Of a DNA stretch of 64,000 nt, positions 24,687 through 34,163 are shown piece by piece. Source of the DNA: Bog-756 sp963703145. Lineage in GTDB: Bacteria; Actinomycetota; Acidimicrobiia; Acidimicrobiales; RAAP-2. Made by a program: the position numbers and the translations under genes. Below the pieces are notes generated by a model. It worked only from the letters and a program-made list of their open reading frames with translations, did not search any database and was not told where the DNA came from. Within the stretch, counting starts at the first letter, position 1. Every line of letters begins with the position of its first letter. Location: NCBI GenBank assembly GCA_963703145.1, contig OY969793.1, positions 2,790,001 to 2,854,000 of the forward strand, written 5' to 3'.

Positions 24687-25637
24687 TCAGCGCCAGAACG
24701 CAGCGAACTCCTCGACGTCGCCCTCGGCCTGACGACACCCGAGGGCCATGGCCTCGGGGATCAGCCGGGGGTCCATCACCTCGTCGGGCTGCCAGGGGTG
24801 CTGCTCGGGCGCCCGCACGAACACCGAGGTTCCGCTCGACCGGAGCTGGTCCAGGTCCGACCCGAGACCTCCCGGCACCAGGGTGAGCAGGGGCTCCTTC
24901 AGCTCGGCGTCGAGGAAGAACGAGAGCACGAGGGCCCTGTCCGCTCCGGCCAGCAGATCGAGGTGGGTGGCCGAACCGGACACGCCGCCGTCCATGCAGC
25001 GTCGACCGGCGATCGGCTGGGGCGCGAAGATCCCCGGCACGGCACTGCTGGCGGCCGCCCCGTGGTTCACCGCCACGCCCGTGGCTCGGGTGAGGACGCA
25101 CCGCTCCCCGGTGAACGCATCCACACACGTCATCCACAGCGCCTCGGAGTCCCAATCGCCGCCGAGGAGCGTGAACAGGCTCCGGGGCATGGTCTCGACG
25201 CTCGGTGTGTCGGCCGCCAGCGCGGCGTGCCCGATCCGCGCGATGGTCGTCGGTTCGTCGTCGGCGGCGGTGGCGTAGAGGTCGAGGGCCCGCTGCTGGG
25301 AGGGCTCGGCATGTCCCGTGGGGAACAGTTCGGCGAGCAGCCGGGGAAGTCTGGACATCACCCGGGTCTCGAGGTGGACCAGGCGCAGACGGTGGTGGGC
25401 GAGGGTGGCAGCCACGATCGAGCCGGCCGATGTGCCCACGAACCGGTCGGCCTCGTCGACGCGGAGTCCACGGTCGGCCAGCGTCTGGAGGTAGCCCACC
25501 TGCCAGGCCACGAACCAGGTGCCGCCCCCACCGAGGCACACACCGCGGCGGACGCCGTGGCCGTAGCGCTCCTCGAACGACCGGGGCAGGGCCGGCGGAA
25601 CGGGACTCGGCCGCTGCGCCTCTGGGCTGTCGGACAC
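24687..25637 (-). CDS. Patatin-like phospholipase
   Basis: This is a 316-residue patatin-family acyl hydrolase. The oxyanion loop is GGGGTW (residues 36-41), the nucleophile is S70 in GTSAG, and the catalytic aspartate is D216 in MDGGVSG, so the Ser-Asp dyad is complete. No signal peptide is present, suggesting a cytosolic or membrane-surface enzyme acting on phospholipids or other acyl lipids. The start is GTG 25637. It diverges from the large phosphoesterase gene at 25787 with 149 bp between starts, so the two lipid-phosphoester-type enzymes may share regulation. Confidence 0.9.
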   Translation of the reverse strand: MSDSPEAQRPSPVPPALPRSFEERYGHGVRRGVCLGGGGTWFVAWQVGYLQTLADRGLRVDEADRFVGTSAGSIVAATLAHHRLRLVHLETRVMSRLPRLLAELFPTGHAEPSQQRALDLYATAADDEPTTIARIGHAALAADTPSVETMPRSLFTLLGGDWDSEALWMTCVDAFTGERCVLTRATGVAVNHGAAASSAVPGIFAPQPIAGRRCMDGGVSGSATHLDLLAGADRALVLSFFLDAELKEPLLTLVPGGLGSDLDQLRSSGTSVFVRAPEQHPWQPDEVMDPRLIPEAMALGCRQAEGDVEEFAAFWR

Positions 25638-25786
25638 GGACGAACTCTACCGAGCGACCCCCGCCGGTGCCCGGGTCGGGACCGACGTGGGCACCGGCTC
25701 CCTTGCGTGACACCCCGGTCGGTCCTACGGTGCCGGGGGCGGCGGTCAGCGGACGTCGCGTTCCGAGGGGTGCGGACGGAGCGGCG

Positions 25787-28654
25787 ATGGAGCGATCACG
25801 GGAGCATGCCATGGACCACGTGGTCCTGGTCCTGTTCGAGAACCGGTCCTTCGACAACCTCCTCGGCCACCTCTACACCCCCGAGGAGAAGCCCGGCTTC
25901 GACGGGGTGATCGGCAGGAACCTGATGAACCCGGTGCCGGCGTGGGCCGAGCCGATCCCACCGGGGGCCGAGTCGCCCGAGCCCGACATGGTGCACTACT
26001 CGGTGGCCCCGGACTGGGAGGTGCCCGACCCGGACCCCGGCGAGGAGTACCAGCACACCAACACCCAGCTGTTCGGGATCCTCGACGACGGGAACCGGGG
26101 AATCCCGGCCCGCCACATGGCCACCAGCAACGAGCCCCCGCACGGTGCCACACCGACCATGGACGGGTTCGTGCTCGACTACATCAGCAACTACGAGGCC
26201 TTGAAGGACCGCCCGCCCCACTACGAGCAGTACCGCCAGATCATGCAGGGCCACACCCCTGACCATGCGCCGGTCCTCAGCGCCCTGGCCCGTGGGTTCG
26301 CGGTCTTCGACCACTGGTTCAGCGAGGTCCCGTCCCAGACCTTCGCCAACCGATCGTTCTGGACGGCCGCCTCGTCGTCGGGCCTGGTGGTCAACACGCC
26401 ACCGACCGAGTACTACTTCCACAACACCGCCGAGACCATCTTCGACCGGTTGGACCAGCACGGCCGGACCTGGAAGGTCTACGTCTTGGAGCCCTGTCCG
26501 CTCTCCATCACCGGAGCCATCCACACCCCGAGGCTGAAGAAGCACTTCCGTGATCGGTTCGTGCCCTTCGCCGAGTTCGAACGGGACGTGGCCGCCGGCA
26601 CCCTGCCGGACTTCGCCCTCATCGAGCCCAACCTGCTCGCCGGCCACGCCGACTACCACCCGCCCTTCGGTGACGCCCTGCTGGCCGGGGCCGACATCCC
26701 GATGGACTCCTCGTCGGCCATCGTGGCCGGCGAGCTGTTCCTGGCCCACCTCTACAACACCGTCAAGGACGCCCCCACCGAGGGCACATCCAACGTGTGG
26801 AACACCACCTTGTTCATCGGGTGGGACGAGCCCGGAGGCACCTACGACCACGTCCCTCCGCCGGCCGCCGTACCCCCCGACGACCGGGTGGGGCAGTTCG
26901 GCTTCCGGTTCGACCGGTCGGGGTACCGGGTCCCGGCCCTGCTGGTGTCACCGTGGGTACCGGCCGGCACCGTGGCCAGTGAGGAGTACCGGCACACCTC
27001 GATGATCGCCACGCTGCGGAAGCGGTGGGGCCTCGGGGCCAAGCCGCTGTCCCGGCGTGACGCGTCGGCCGCCACCTTCGACCACCTCTTCTCCCTGGAG
27101 GAGCCGCGGCGCCCCGAGGACTGGCCCTCCGTCGACGACCACGGCCTGCCCGTGGTGGAGTTGGACCCCATCACCTACGGCGAGTCGCTGGGATCGCTGG
27201 GCCGCCACCTGGTCCACGGGCTGCTCCACCTGGCCACCCACGAGGGCCACGACGCCCGGGCCTCGGACTACGCCGACGACGGCGCCATCGACATCCCCAC
27301 CAACGCTTTCGTCGCCGCCGCCGAGCAGTTCGGCAGCTACTTCTTCCCCCTCCTGGAGCGGGCATCCCCCTCGGCGGGGGCTCCTCCCCGAAGGGCGTTG
27401 GTGCCGACGCCGGTGCCCCGTCCGGGCGCCAGCGACGGTGCCACCCCGGGGGCCGAGCGCCAGCACCTCGCCCTCGGCCTCGCCGTCGAGTTCCGCTTCC
27501 CGCAGCTCGACGCCGTGGAGATCAGCCTGGTCCACCGGAAGCGCACTCTGTGGAGCCACACCTTCGACAGCCACCGCGACGACCCCGACGAGCCCGAGGG
27601 GGAGGCCGCCGAGTACGCCATGACGATCCCCCTGGGGCTGGCCAAGGTCGACGTCCGCCTGAGCGCGGACCTCTTCGAGGGTGCGCTGGGCTGGCAGGCC
27701 GAGGTCAGTCGGCGACGGTGGTTCGGGCAGCCGTGGGGGGCTAGCCACCAGCTGCTTGCCGGGTCCACGGCCATCGACCCGTCCATCGGGATCATCGACG
27801 ACCGCACGGCGTTCTATCCGCCTGTCGTCGACGACCCCACCTACGGGAGGAGCCAGAACTGCATGGACACGATCCTCCGGTTCCACGTCGAGGACAACGA
27901 GCGCAAGGTCTGCCGGGTGGGCCAGCTGGTGAAGCAGCGGATGTTCCCTGCGCCCTACCAGCCCTTCGTCTTCAACGCCGTGGCCTGTGTGGGCGAGTTC
28001 ACCGAGGACGGCCCGCAGCGCTACGGCAACCCGCGCTCGCCGTGGTTCAACGTCTTCCTCGGCTACTACCAGATCGACTGCGACCGCTCAGTGTGGGACC
28101 GGCCCTTCGGCTTCGAGGCGCCGGCCTGCATCCACTCGGTCCCGCGCATCGAGGACCTCCTCCGGCTGGGGAAGGCCGACTGGAACTACTTCTCCAACTG
28201 GGACTACGGGGTGCCCGAGACGGTGCTGGCGCCCTATGACCGGGTGGTCGTCCGGCCCGCCGACTACGACGACCGCGGCCTGGAGGAGATCGGTGGGCGT
28301 TCCTGGCGACAGGTCCACCTGCTCGGCGTGGAGGTGGCCAGCTCGTATGTCTCGGATGCCGAGGGGGCCCTGGGATTGGCCGACAACACGATCGTGGCCG
28401 GCATGCTGCACGAGAGCTTCGGCTACCCCCAGTCCGACCCGCGGTATCCGAACAGCTTCATCCCCAAGCGGCTGGACGCCGCCATGTTCATGGCCTACTT
28501 CGAGGACGACGAGGGCTTCCACACCCTGATCTTCGGCGGCACCGCCCACACCGGCGCGGACCGGGCGCTCCTGGATGCCGAGGTGGCCGCCGTCAGGGCG
28601 GTCATCGCCGGGCACTACGCCGAGCGCGGCTTCGAGCCGGACCCCGGCGCCTGA
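25787..28654 (+). CDS. Phosphoesterase (phospholipase C/AcpA family) with unrecognised C-terminal half
   Basis: This is a 955-residue protein. Residues about 8-500 form a bacterial phosphoesterase domain of the phospholipase C/acid phosphatase family: FENRSFDNLLG near the N-terminus, SFANRSFW, the metal-binding GWDEPGGTYDHV and a RHTSMIATL block. A Pro/Ala-rich linker (about 520-560) joins it to about 395 residues I cannot assign, which contain many Trp/Tyr/Cys residues. There is no signal peptide or Tat motif, unlike most family members, which are exported. GGAG lies six bases before ATG 25787; ATG 25811 is the alternative. Its 3' end overlaps the converging cyclase gene by 40 bp. Confidence 0.85.
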   Translation: MERSREHAMDHVVLVLFENRSFDNLLGHLYTPEEKPGFDGVIGRNLMNPVPAWAEPIPPGAESPEPDMVHYSVAPDWEVPDPDPGEEYQHTNTQLFGILDDGNRGIPARHMATSNEPPHGATPTMDGFVLDYISNYEALKDRPPHYEQYRQIMQGHTPDHAPVLSALARGFAVFDHWFSEVPSQTFANRSFWTAASSSGLVVNTPPTEYYFHNTAETIFDRLDQHGRTWKVYVLEPCPLSITGAIHTPRLKKHFRDRFVPFAEFERDVAAGTLPDFALIEPNLLAGHADYHPPFGDALLAGADIPMDSSSAIVAGELFLAHLYNTVKDAPTEGTSNVWNTTLFIGWDEPGGTYDHVPPPAAVPPDDRVGQFGFRFDRSGYRVPALLVSPWVPAGTVASEEYRHTSMIATLRKRWGLGAKPLSRRDASAATFDHLFSLEEPRRPEDWPSVDDHGLPVVELDPITYGESLGSLGRHLVHGLLHLATHEGHDARASDYADDGAIDIPTNAFVAAAEQFGSYFFPLLERASPSAGAPPRRALVPTPVPRPGASDGATPGAERQHLALGLAVEFRFPQLDAVEISLVHRKRTLWSHTFDSHRDDPDEPEGEAAEYAMTIPLGLAKVDVRLSADLFEGALGWQAEVSRRRWFGQPWGASHQLLAGSTAIDPSIGIIDDRTAFYPPVVDDPTYGRSQNCMDTILRFHVEDNERKVCRVGQLVKQRMFPAPYQPFVFNAVACVGEFTEDGPQRYGNPRSPWFNVFLGYYQIDCDRSVWDRPFGFEAPACIHSVPRIEDLLRLGKADWNYFSNWDYGVPETVLAPYDRVVVRPADYDDRGLEEIGGRSWRQVHLLGVEVASSYVSDAEGALGLADNTIVAGMLHESFGYPQSDPRYPNSFIPKRLDAAMFMAYFEDDEGFHTLIFGGTAHTGADRALLDAEVAAVRAVIAGHYAERGFEPDPGA

Positions 28655-31600
28655 GCGCCGGCGAGCGTCTCGAGCTCGGACCGGATGACCATGAGGACCG
28701 GCGTGTCCCGGCCTTCAGTGCAGCGCCCGTACCAGGACTGGAGCAGTCGACACCCCTCGTCGGCCCGCCCGGTCCGCTGGAGCAGGCGGGCGTAGCCGGC
28801 CGCGGCGCGCGCCCCGTGGACCGGGTACCCGAGCCGCTCGGCGTCGTCCAGGGACCGCTGCCACTCCTCGGCCGCCTGGGCCCAGGGGTGCGCGGGGTCG
28901 TCGAGCGAGCTGGCGTCCCCCTCGCCGGCCTCGTCGAACCGCAGCTCGGCCCGCATCCGGTTCAGGGCGGCGTCCCACCACGGTTGGCCGGTCTCTGCCG
29001 AGACCGCCCGGGCCAGGTCCAAGATGGCCCAGGTGGTGTCGAGGTCGCCGGCCGCCCGGGTGGCCTCGGCAGCGCGCGCCAGCACGGTGGTGCTCCCGCC
29101 TCGGTTGCCGGTCTCGCCGGCCACCAGTCCGGCGTCCAGCACGGCGGACACCGCTGAGTGGTCCCCCTGGCTGATGACCCGCTCGGCCGCCTCCCACACC
29201 CCGCTGAGCCCGGCCCACAGATCGAAGCCCTGCTCCTCGGCCAGCCAGTGGGCCCGCTCGGCGTAGCGCAGCGTCTCGGCGGACTCCCCGCGCTCCCAGT
29301 GGCCGGTGGAGCGGAAGGCCAGGGCGTAAGCCAGGTTGAAGGGCTGGCCGATCACCTCGGCCAGGTCCACGGCGCGGATCAGCTCGTCGAGACCGCGGTC
29401 GAGGTGGCCGAGGAGCAGATGGCCCCAGCCGGCGAACACATGGGCGGCGACCCCCTGGTCGGTGCCGAAGCGGTGGCCGAGCATCTGATGGCGCTCGGGG
29501 TGATAGACGGCCAGGGCCTGTTCGGCCAGGGCCAGCGACTCCTCGGCCCGGCCCTGCCAGCACCGGGCCAGGCTCAACTGCACCTCACCGAGCACCTCGA
29601 GGGCCCCGTCGTGGTGGTCCCTGGCCACCGACAGGACCCGTTCGGCGAGCTCGGCCCCGAGGGCCACCTCCCCCCGGTTGATGTAGAAGACCGACAGGCC
29701 CCCGAGGGTGTGGGCCACCCGGATGTCGCTGCCCAACAACTCACAGAGCTCACGCGCCCGGCCGTAGGCGGCCTCCAGCCCGGGGTCCGAGTAGCTCCGG
29801 GTGGCGATGGCCGACCCCAGTGCCAGCTGCATCTCCACCTCGAGCTCGCGCCCCTCGGTGACGTCGGGCAGTCGGCGGGCGAGGCTGATGCCCCGCTCCA
29901 AGAAGGCGATGGCCTCCCGGTGTCCGGAGTGCTCAGTGGCCAGGCGGGCAGCCAGCTCGAACCGCTGGGCGGACTCCTTGAACAGGCCGGCCTCCTGGTA
30001 GTGCCGGGCCACCTCTTCGACGGGTGCACTGGATCCGGCGGCGATGCGGGCGTCGAGCTCGCGGGCCACACGCTCGTGGATCGGCCGCCGGCTGCGTCGC
30101 AGCAGGGACTCGTAGGCGACCTCTTGGACCAGGGCGTGCTTGAAGACGAACTCGGTCTCGGGATGGTCCGGGTCGGGTCGGACCAGCCCGCTGGCCACGA
30201 CCCGGTCGAGGAAGCCGCCGAGGACCACCGGGTCCATGCCCGACACCGTCACCAGGAGGTCGACGGAGAAGGTCCGGCCCACCACGGCGGCCAGCTGGGC
30301 CACGGACTTGGCCGCCCCCAACCCGTCGAGCCGGGCCAGGAGTGAGCCCTGGAGCGTGTTCGGGATCTCCAGGTCCATCAACGGCGAGGCCAGGACCCAG
30401 GCGCCATCGGCGCCGATCAGCAGGCCCGACTCCAGCACCGACCGCTCGACCTCCTCGACGAACAAGGGGATGCCGGCGGCCGAGGCCACGATCCGCTCCA
30501 CCACGGGATCGGGCAGGCTCCGACCCTCGGCCAGTTGGTGGACCAGCTCCCGGACGTCGGGCTCGCCCAGCGGCTCCAGCGGTAGTGACCACGCCAGCGG
30601 GGAGTCCACCCACGGGGCGTCGAACTCGGGGCGGGCGGTGAGGAGTACGAGGATCGGGACGTCGGCGAGCCGGTCGACGAGCCGGTGCAGCGCATCGACG
30701 GTCGTGGGGTCGCACCAGTGCAGATCCTCGATGAGCATCACCAGGGGCTGGCGTCGGCTCATGGACGCCACCCAGCTCACCAGGACCTCGATGGTCCGCT
30801 CGAGTCGGAGCTCGGCGCTCATCGGGGTGGGCGCCCCACCGGGGACGCCGAGCAGGGATGCCACCAGCTCGGCGCCGTCCGGCAGGCCGACATCGGCATC
30901 CTCCAACCCGAGGCGGATGCGGGCCAGCTTGGCCTCGGGTGTCGGTTCGCCCGAGAGGGCCAGCGCGTTCTCGATCAGGGCCACCACCGGCCGGAGCACG
31001 CTCATCTGGGTGTAGGGGGAGCACGAGCTCTCCAACCACAGGTAGTCCTCGTCCTCGGCCAGCCGGCGGACCTGGAGTGCCAGTCGTGACTTGCCGACGC
31101 CCTGCTCGCCGGTGATGAGGACCGCGCCGCCGTGGCCCGACCGCGCCCGCTGCCACCGGTCGGCCAGCACCCTCAGCTCGCCGGCCCGGCCGACGAGCGG
31201 TGACAGGCGGTTGACAGCGGACTCCAGCCGGCTGGAGTCACTGGCGCTGGCGAGGACCCGGAAGGCCTCGACCGCCCGGGGAACCCCCCGGAGCTCGAGT
31301 GCGCCGAGGGGCTCGACGTCGAAGAGGCCCTCGACCAGTGCCAGCGTGGCGGCACTGGCCACCACCGTGCCGGGCCCGGCCTCGCCCTGGAGGCGGGCCG
31401 CCACGTTCAGCGTCTCGCCCACCGCCATCGTCGCCCGGCGGTCGGCTCCACCCAACTCCCCCACCACGGCCGGGCCACTGTGGATGCCGGCCCTCACCAC
31501 CAACTTGCGACGCTCGTCGAGGGCGTCGACGGCCCGCACGATCTCGAGGGTGGCAGCCACGGCCTGGGCGGCGTCGTCGTCATGGGCCTCGGGCCAGCCG

Positions 31601-31917
31601 AAGCGGAACAAGATGCCGTCCCCGCTGTAGCCCTCGACGTCGCCCCCGTAGCGCCGGGCCACCGACACCGCCTGGTGCTGGTAGGCCTGGATCAGGTCGC
31701 TGTAGTCCTCGGGGTCGGTGGTGGCGGAGAGCTCGGTGGACCCCACCAGGTCACAGAAGACCACGGTGAGGTGGCGGAGCTCGGCTCCAAGGGCGATCCC
31801 CATGGACTCGGACAGGCCGGTGGCGGAGGGCGGCCGCGCCACCGCGGTTCCGCACGCCGGACAGAAGCGGGCGTTGTCGGGCAGCCCCTCGGCGCACGCC
31901 GCACAGCGCTCGGTCAT
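28615..31917 (-). CDS. Class III adenylate cyclase-AAA ATPase-TPR regulator
   Basis: This 1100-residue protein has, in order, an N-terminal zinc ribbon (CAAC...CPAC), a class III nucleotide cyclase domain (about 50-220) with both metal aspartates (FCDLVGST and YSGDGILF) and the NVAAR transition-state block, an AAA/STAND-type ATPase (about 240-560; P-loop GEQGVGKS, Walker B MLIEDLHW), and a long C-terminal TPR-like helical repeat region. Such proteins are signalling regulators; the cyclase may make cAMP. Its ATG overlaps the stop of the diiron protein gene (TGATG), so the pair is co-translated. The 3' end overlaps the converging phosphoesterase gene by 40 bp. The reading frame continues upstream of the ATG but overlaps the diiron gene, so it is not used. 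Confidence 0.9.
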   Translation of the reverse strand: MTERCAACAEGLPDNARFCPACGTAVARPPSATGLSESMGIALGAELRHLTVVFCDLVGSTELSATTDPEDYSDLIQAYQHQAVSVARRYGGDVEGYSGDGILFRFGWPEAHDDDAAQAVAATLEIVRAVDALDERRKLVVRAGIHSGPAVVGELGGADRRATMAVGETLNVAARLQGEAGPGTVVASAATLALVEGLFDVEPLGALELRGVPRAVEAFRVLASASDSSRLESAVNRLSPLVGRAGELRVLADRWQRARSGHGGAVLITGEQGVGKSRLALQVRRLAEDEDYLWLESSCSPYTQMSVLRPVVALIENALALSGEPTPEAKLARIRLGLEDADVGLPDGAELVASLLGVPGGAPTPMSAELRLERTIEVLVSWVASMSRRQPLVMLIEDLHWCDPTTVDALHRLVDRLADVPILVLLTARPEFDAPWVDSPLAWSLPLEPLGEPDVRELVHQLAEGRSLPDPVVERIVASAAGIPLFVEEVERSVLESGLLIGADGAWVLASPLMDLEIPNTLQGSLLARLDGLGAAKSVAQLAAVVGRTFSVDLLVTVSGMDPVVLGGFLDRVVASGLVRPDPDHPETEFVFKHALVQEVAYESLLRRSRRPIHERVARELDARIAAGSSAPVEEVARHYQEAGLFKESAQRFELAARLATEHSGHREAIAFLERGISLARRLPDVTEGRELEVEMQLALGSAIATRSYSDPGLEAAYGRARELCELLGSDIRVAHTLGGLSVFYINRGEVALGAELAERVLSVARDHHDGALEVLGEVQLSLARCWQGRAEESLALAEQALAVYHPERHQMLGHRFGTDQGVAAHVFAGWGHLLLGHLDRGLDELIRAVDLAEVIGQPFNLAYALAFRSTGHWERGESAETLRYAERAHWLAEEQGFDLWAGLSGVWEAAERVISQGDHSAVSAVLDAGLVAGETGNRGGSTTVLARAAEATRAAGDLDTTWAILDLARAVSAETGQPWWDAALNRMRAELRFDEAGEGDASSLDDPAHPWAQAAEEWQRSLDDAERLGYPVHGARAAAGYARLLQRTGRADEGCRLLQSWYGRCTEGRDTPVLMVIRSELETLAGAQAPGSGSKPRSA

Positions 31918-32855
31918 CAGCCGATCGACCCCTGGGGCAGCGGCTCGGGGGAGACCACCGGGAGCCTCGGCTCCACCTGGCGGCCGGGGGTGTCGAGGCA
32001 GCGGGCCATGACGTCGTGGACGAACGGTGCCAGGGGGTGGACCCCGTCGCCCAGCAGCTGGTCGGCGAGCGCCTGGACGGCGTCGAGGACCTCGTCCATG
32101 TGGTCCCCGGCCAGGCCGGCGAAAACCCGGCCGGCCGGCTTCCGGCCACACGGTGCCGACCCGACCGGGGTGTAGGTGTGGACCGAGATCGAGCGGGCCA
32201 GTGCCAGCTGGGCCGGCGACAGCCGCTGGCGCTGGAGGGAGGCGGCCAGCCGGTAGTAGCCGAGGTGGGCGGCCTCTTGTCGCCGGATCGGGTCGCAGAC
32301 CGTGGTGGCCAGGGCGTGCTCCCCCAGTGCGGCGAGCCGGGTTCCCAGATGCCGGTAGCAGTCGTAGGTCAGGTGCTCGTGCATGGCCCCGCGGGCCAGA
32401 TAGACCAGCTTGAACACGTCCTGCACCCAGCGGGACCGGGCTGCCACGCCGAAGAGCGCGAACGACGGCCTCGGCCTGTGGGTGACCGGGGCGACCGCAG
32501 CCCCCGATGCCGGGCCGGTCGTGCCCGAGGCCAGGCCCAGCGCACACCGGAGGGCGGTGAAGATCGTCGCGTGCGCCTCCTCGTGACCCGACCAGACGTC
32601 GAGGAACCGTCGGTCGAGTGGGTCGAGGTCGGGGAGCAGGGCGGTGATGTCGGCCACGTTCTGGGGCACCGAGCCCTCCACCGTGGCGATGTAGGCGAAG
32701 ATCTCGTCGAACAGCCGACGCAGCCGGGCGGGGTCGGCCACGTCCAGGTCGACGGCACCCAGCGCAATAGGTGGGTCTGCTTCGAGCCGCCCGACCCTGG
32801 TCTCCAGTGACTCCTGTCGCACCGGCACCCTCCGCCCCGCACCACGCGTTGTCAT
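31917..32855 (-). CDS. Ferritin-like diiron protein
   Basis: This 312-residue, largely helical protein has two E-x-x-H metal motifs: E92-E-A-H95 in SGHEEAHATIF and a second in RRQEAAHLGYYR near residue 200. Additional candidate ligands lie in VEGSV (E60) and MHEHLTYDCY near 170. This matches the four-helix diiron core of the ferritin-like/acyl-ACP-desaturase superfamily. Similar actinobacterial proteins are annotated only as ferritin-like. It could oxidise a lipid or small molecule, or sense oxygen or iron. Coupling to the cyclase gene makes a sensory or co-regulated role worth considering (inference). The start ATG 32855 precedes an Arg-rich N-terminus. Confidence 0.75.
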   Translation of the reverse strand: MTTRGAGRRVPVRQESLETRVGRLEADPPIALGAVDLDVADPARLRRLFDEIFAYIATVEGSVPQNVADITALLPDLDPLDRRFLDVWSGHEEAHATIFTALRCALGLASGTTGPASGAAVAPVTHRPRPSFALFGVAARSRWVQDVFKLVYLARGAMHEHLTYDCYRHLGTRLAALGEHALATTVCDPIRRQEAAHLGYYRLAASLQRQRLSPAQLALARSISVHTYTPVGSAPCGRKPAGRVFAGLAGDHMDEVLDAVQALADQLLGDGVHPLAPFVHDVMARCLDTPGRQVEPRLPVVSPEPLPQGSIG

Positions 32856-33176
32856 CGGATCCTATCGCCGCGGCCGGCACCGCGACAGGCCCGTAGGCCC
32901 TGCTCATCGGGGCGAAGACGGGCGGGTCGTCGAGGCAGAGGGGCACCGTCGGGCGTGGGCCTCCCCGAGTGGGACGGGCATCGGAGCAGTCCACCGACCG
33001 GTCGCCCCGGGGGCCCCTGGAGCGGGGCCAACGCCGACCGGCTGTCGCCCACCCGGCCGGAGTTGCTAGACCATGGGGGCAACGTGGCCATAGGGAGGGC
33101 GAGTACGGGTGACTTCGGAACTGACAGTGGCGCGCACGGCCTATGGGGTGCGGCGACCGGGGGGTCCCGTCCCACG
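32856..33176. other. Intergenic region between divergent operons
   Basis: This 321-bp GC-rich interval separates the diiron-cyclase operon (-) from the DUF35-Ltp operon (+). Open frames read through it but lack protein-like features. No palindrome resembling the mycobacterial KstR site (AAC...GTT core) was seen before the Ltp operon. Confidence 0.4.
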
Positions 33177-34163
33177 ATGACCCGCTTCGTCGACAGCACC
33201 ATCACGTTCCCCTACAAGCGGTCGCTCGGACCGGTGGTCGGCGCGTTCATGACGGCCCTGACCGAGCGGCGGATCCTGGGCATCCGCAACGGTGACGGCG
33301 TCCTCGTCCCGCCGATGGAGTGGGACCCGGCCACCGGCGCCGAGCTGGCCCACGACTTCGTCGAGGTCGGCCCGGCCGGCACCGTCGTGTCGTGGACCTG
33401 GGTGCTGAGCCCGTCCGAGCAACACCCGCTCGATCGGCCCTTCGCCTTCGCCTTCATCCGCCTGGACGGGGCGACCACGCCACTGCTGCACGCGGTGGAC
33501 GCCGGCTCGCCCGAGGCCATGGCCGGAGTCACCCGGGTGGCGCCGCGGTGGCGGGGCACCCGGGTCGGCCGCATCGACGACATCGTCTGCTTCGTGCCCG
33601 GCGAGTCGGCCGAGACCGAGGGAGAGGACACCGGACCGGCCGACGAGCCGGTCGGGCGCATGGACTACGTGGCGTCCATCACCTACCGGAATCCGGTGCC
33701 CGACGCCACCGACCGGGCGGTGGAGGCGTCAAAGGACCACCGACTGCTCGGGCTCCGCTGCCCGACCTGTCAGCGCGTCTACGCCGGGGGCCGGGGCTAC
33801 TGCCCCATCGACGCCCTCGAACTCGGCCCCGACTGCGAGGTCGAACTGCCCCACACCGGCACCATCACCAACTTCTCCATCGTGACGCCGGTGCAGTATC
33901 CGGGCCAGACCGAGACCGAGCCCTTCGTGCGGGCGTTCGTCCTCCTGGACGGCACCGACGTCATCGTCCCCTACGCCGCGGTCATCGACCTTCCGGCCGA
34001 CGAGGTGCGGGTGGGCCAGCGGGTCGCCGCGGTGTGGGCCTCCCCCGCCGAGGAGCTGGACGAGGGCGGCGGCATGGGCGGGGCCTGGGGTGCCCTGATC
34101 GGCTGGATCCCGAACGGCGAGGCCGACATCGACGATCCCGACCTCGTGAACCGGATCTTCTGA
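33177..34163 (+). CDS. DUF35 / OB-fold acyl-CoA-associated protein
   Basis: This is a 328-residue protein with two OB-fold segments and one zinc ribbon, CPTC...GGRGYCP near residues 197-214, as in the DUF35 family. DUF35 proteins pair with thiolase-like Ltp enzymes and acyl-CoA dehydratases; ChsH2-Ltp2 in mycobacterial cholesterol side-chain degradation is the studied example. It is the first gene of a tight three-gene operon with two Ltp genes (overlaps of 1 and 4 bases), the same order as mycobacterial Rv3521-Rv3522-Rv3523. The ATG at 33177 is preferred because homology-like sequence starts there. Confidence 0.85.
   Translation: MTRFVDSTITFPYKRSLGPVVGAFMTALTERRILGIRNGDGVLVPPMEWDPATGAELAHDFVEVGPAGTVVSWTWVLSPSEQHPLDRPFAFAFIRLDGATTPLLHAVDAGSPEAMAGVTRVAPRWRGTRVGRIDDIVCFVPGESAETEGEDTGPADEPVGRMDYVASITYRNPVPDATDRAVEASKDHRLLGLRCPTCQRVYAGGRGYCPIDALELGPDCEVELPHTGTITNFSIVTPVQYPGQTETEPFVRAFVLLDGTDVIVPYAAVIDLPADEVRVGQRVAAVWASPAEELDEGGGMGGAWGALIGWIPNGEADIDDPDLVNRIF

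Noticed and set aside
25205..25786. N-terminal extension of the phosphoesterase frame
   Set aside because: It runs opposite the patatin coding region and is Arg-rich; GGAG before ATG 25787 supports the shorter form.
31918..32994. N-terminal extension of the cyclase frame
   Set aside because: It overlaps the whole diiron gene, and the cyclase's own ATG in a TGATG overlap with a zinc ribbon directly after it is a better start.
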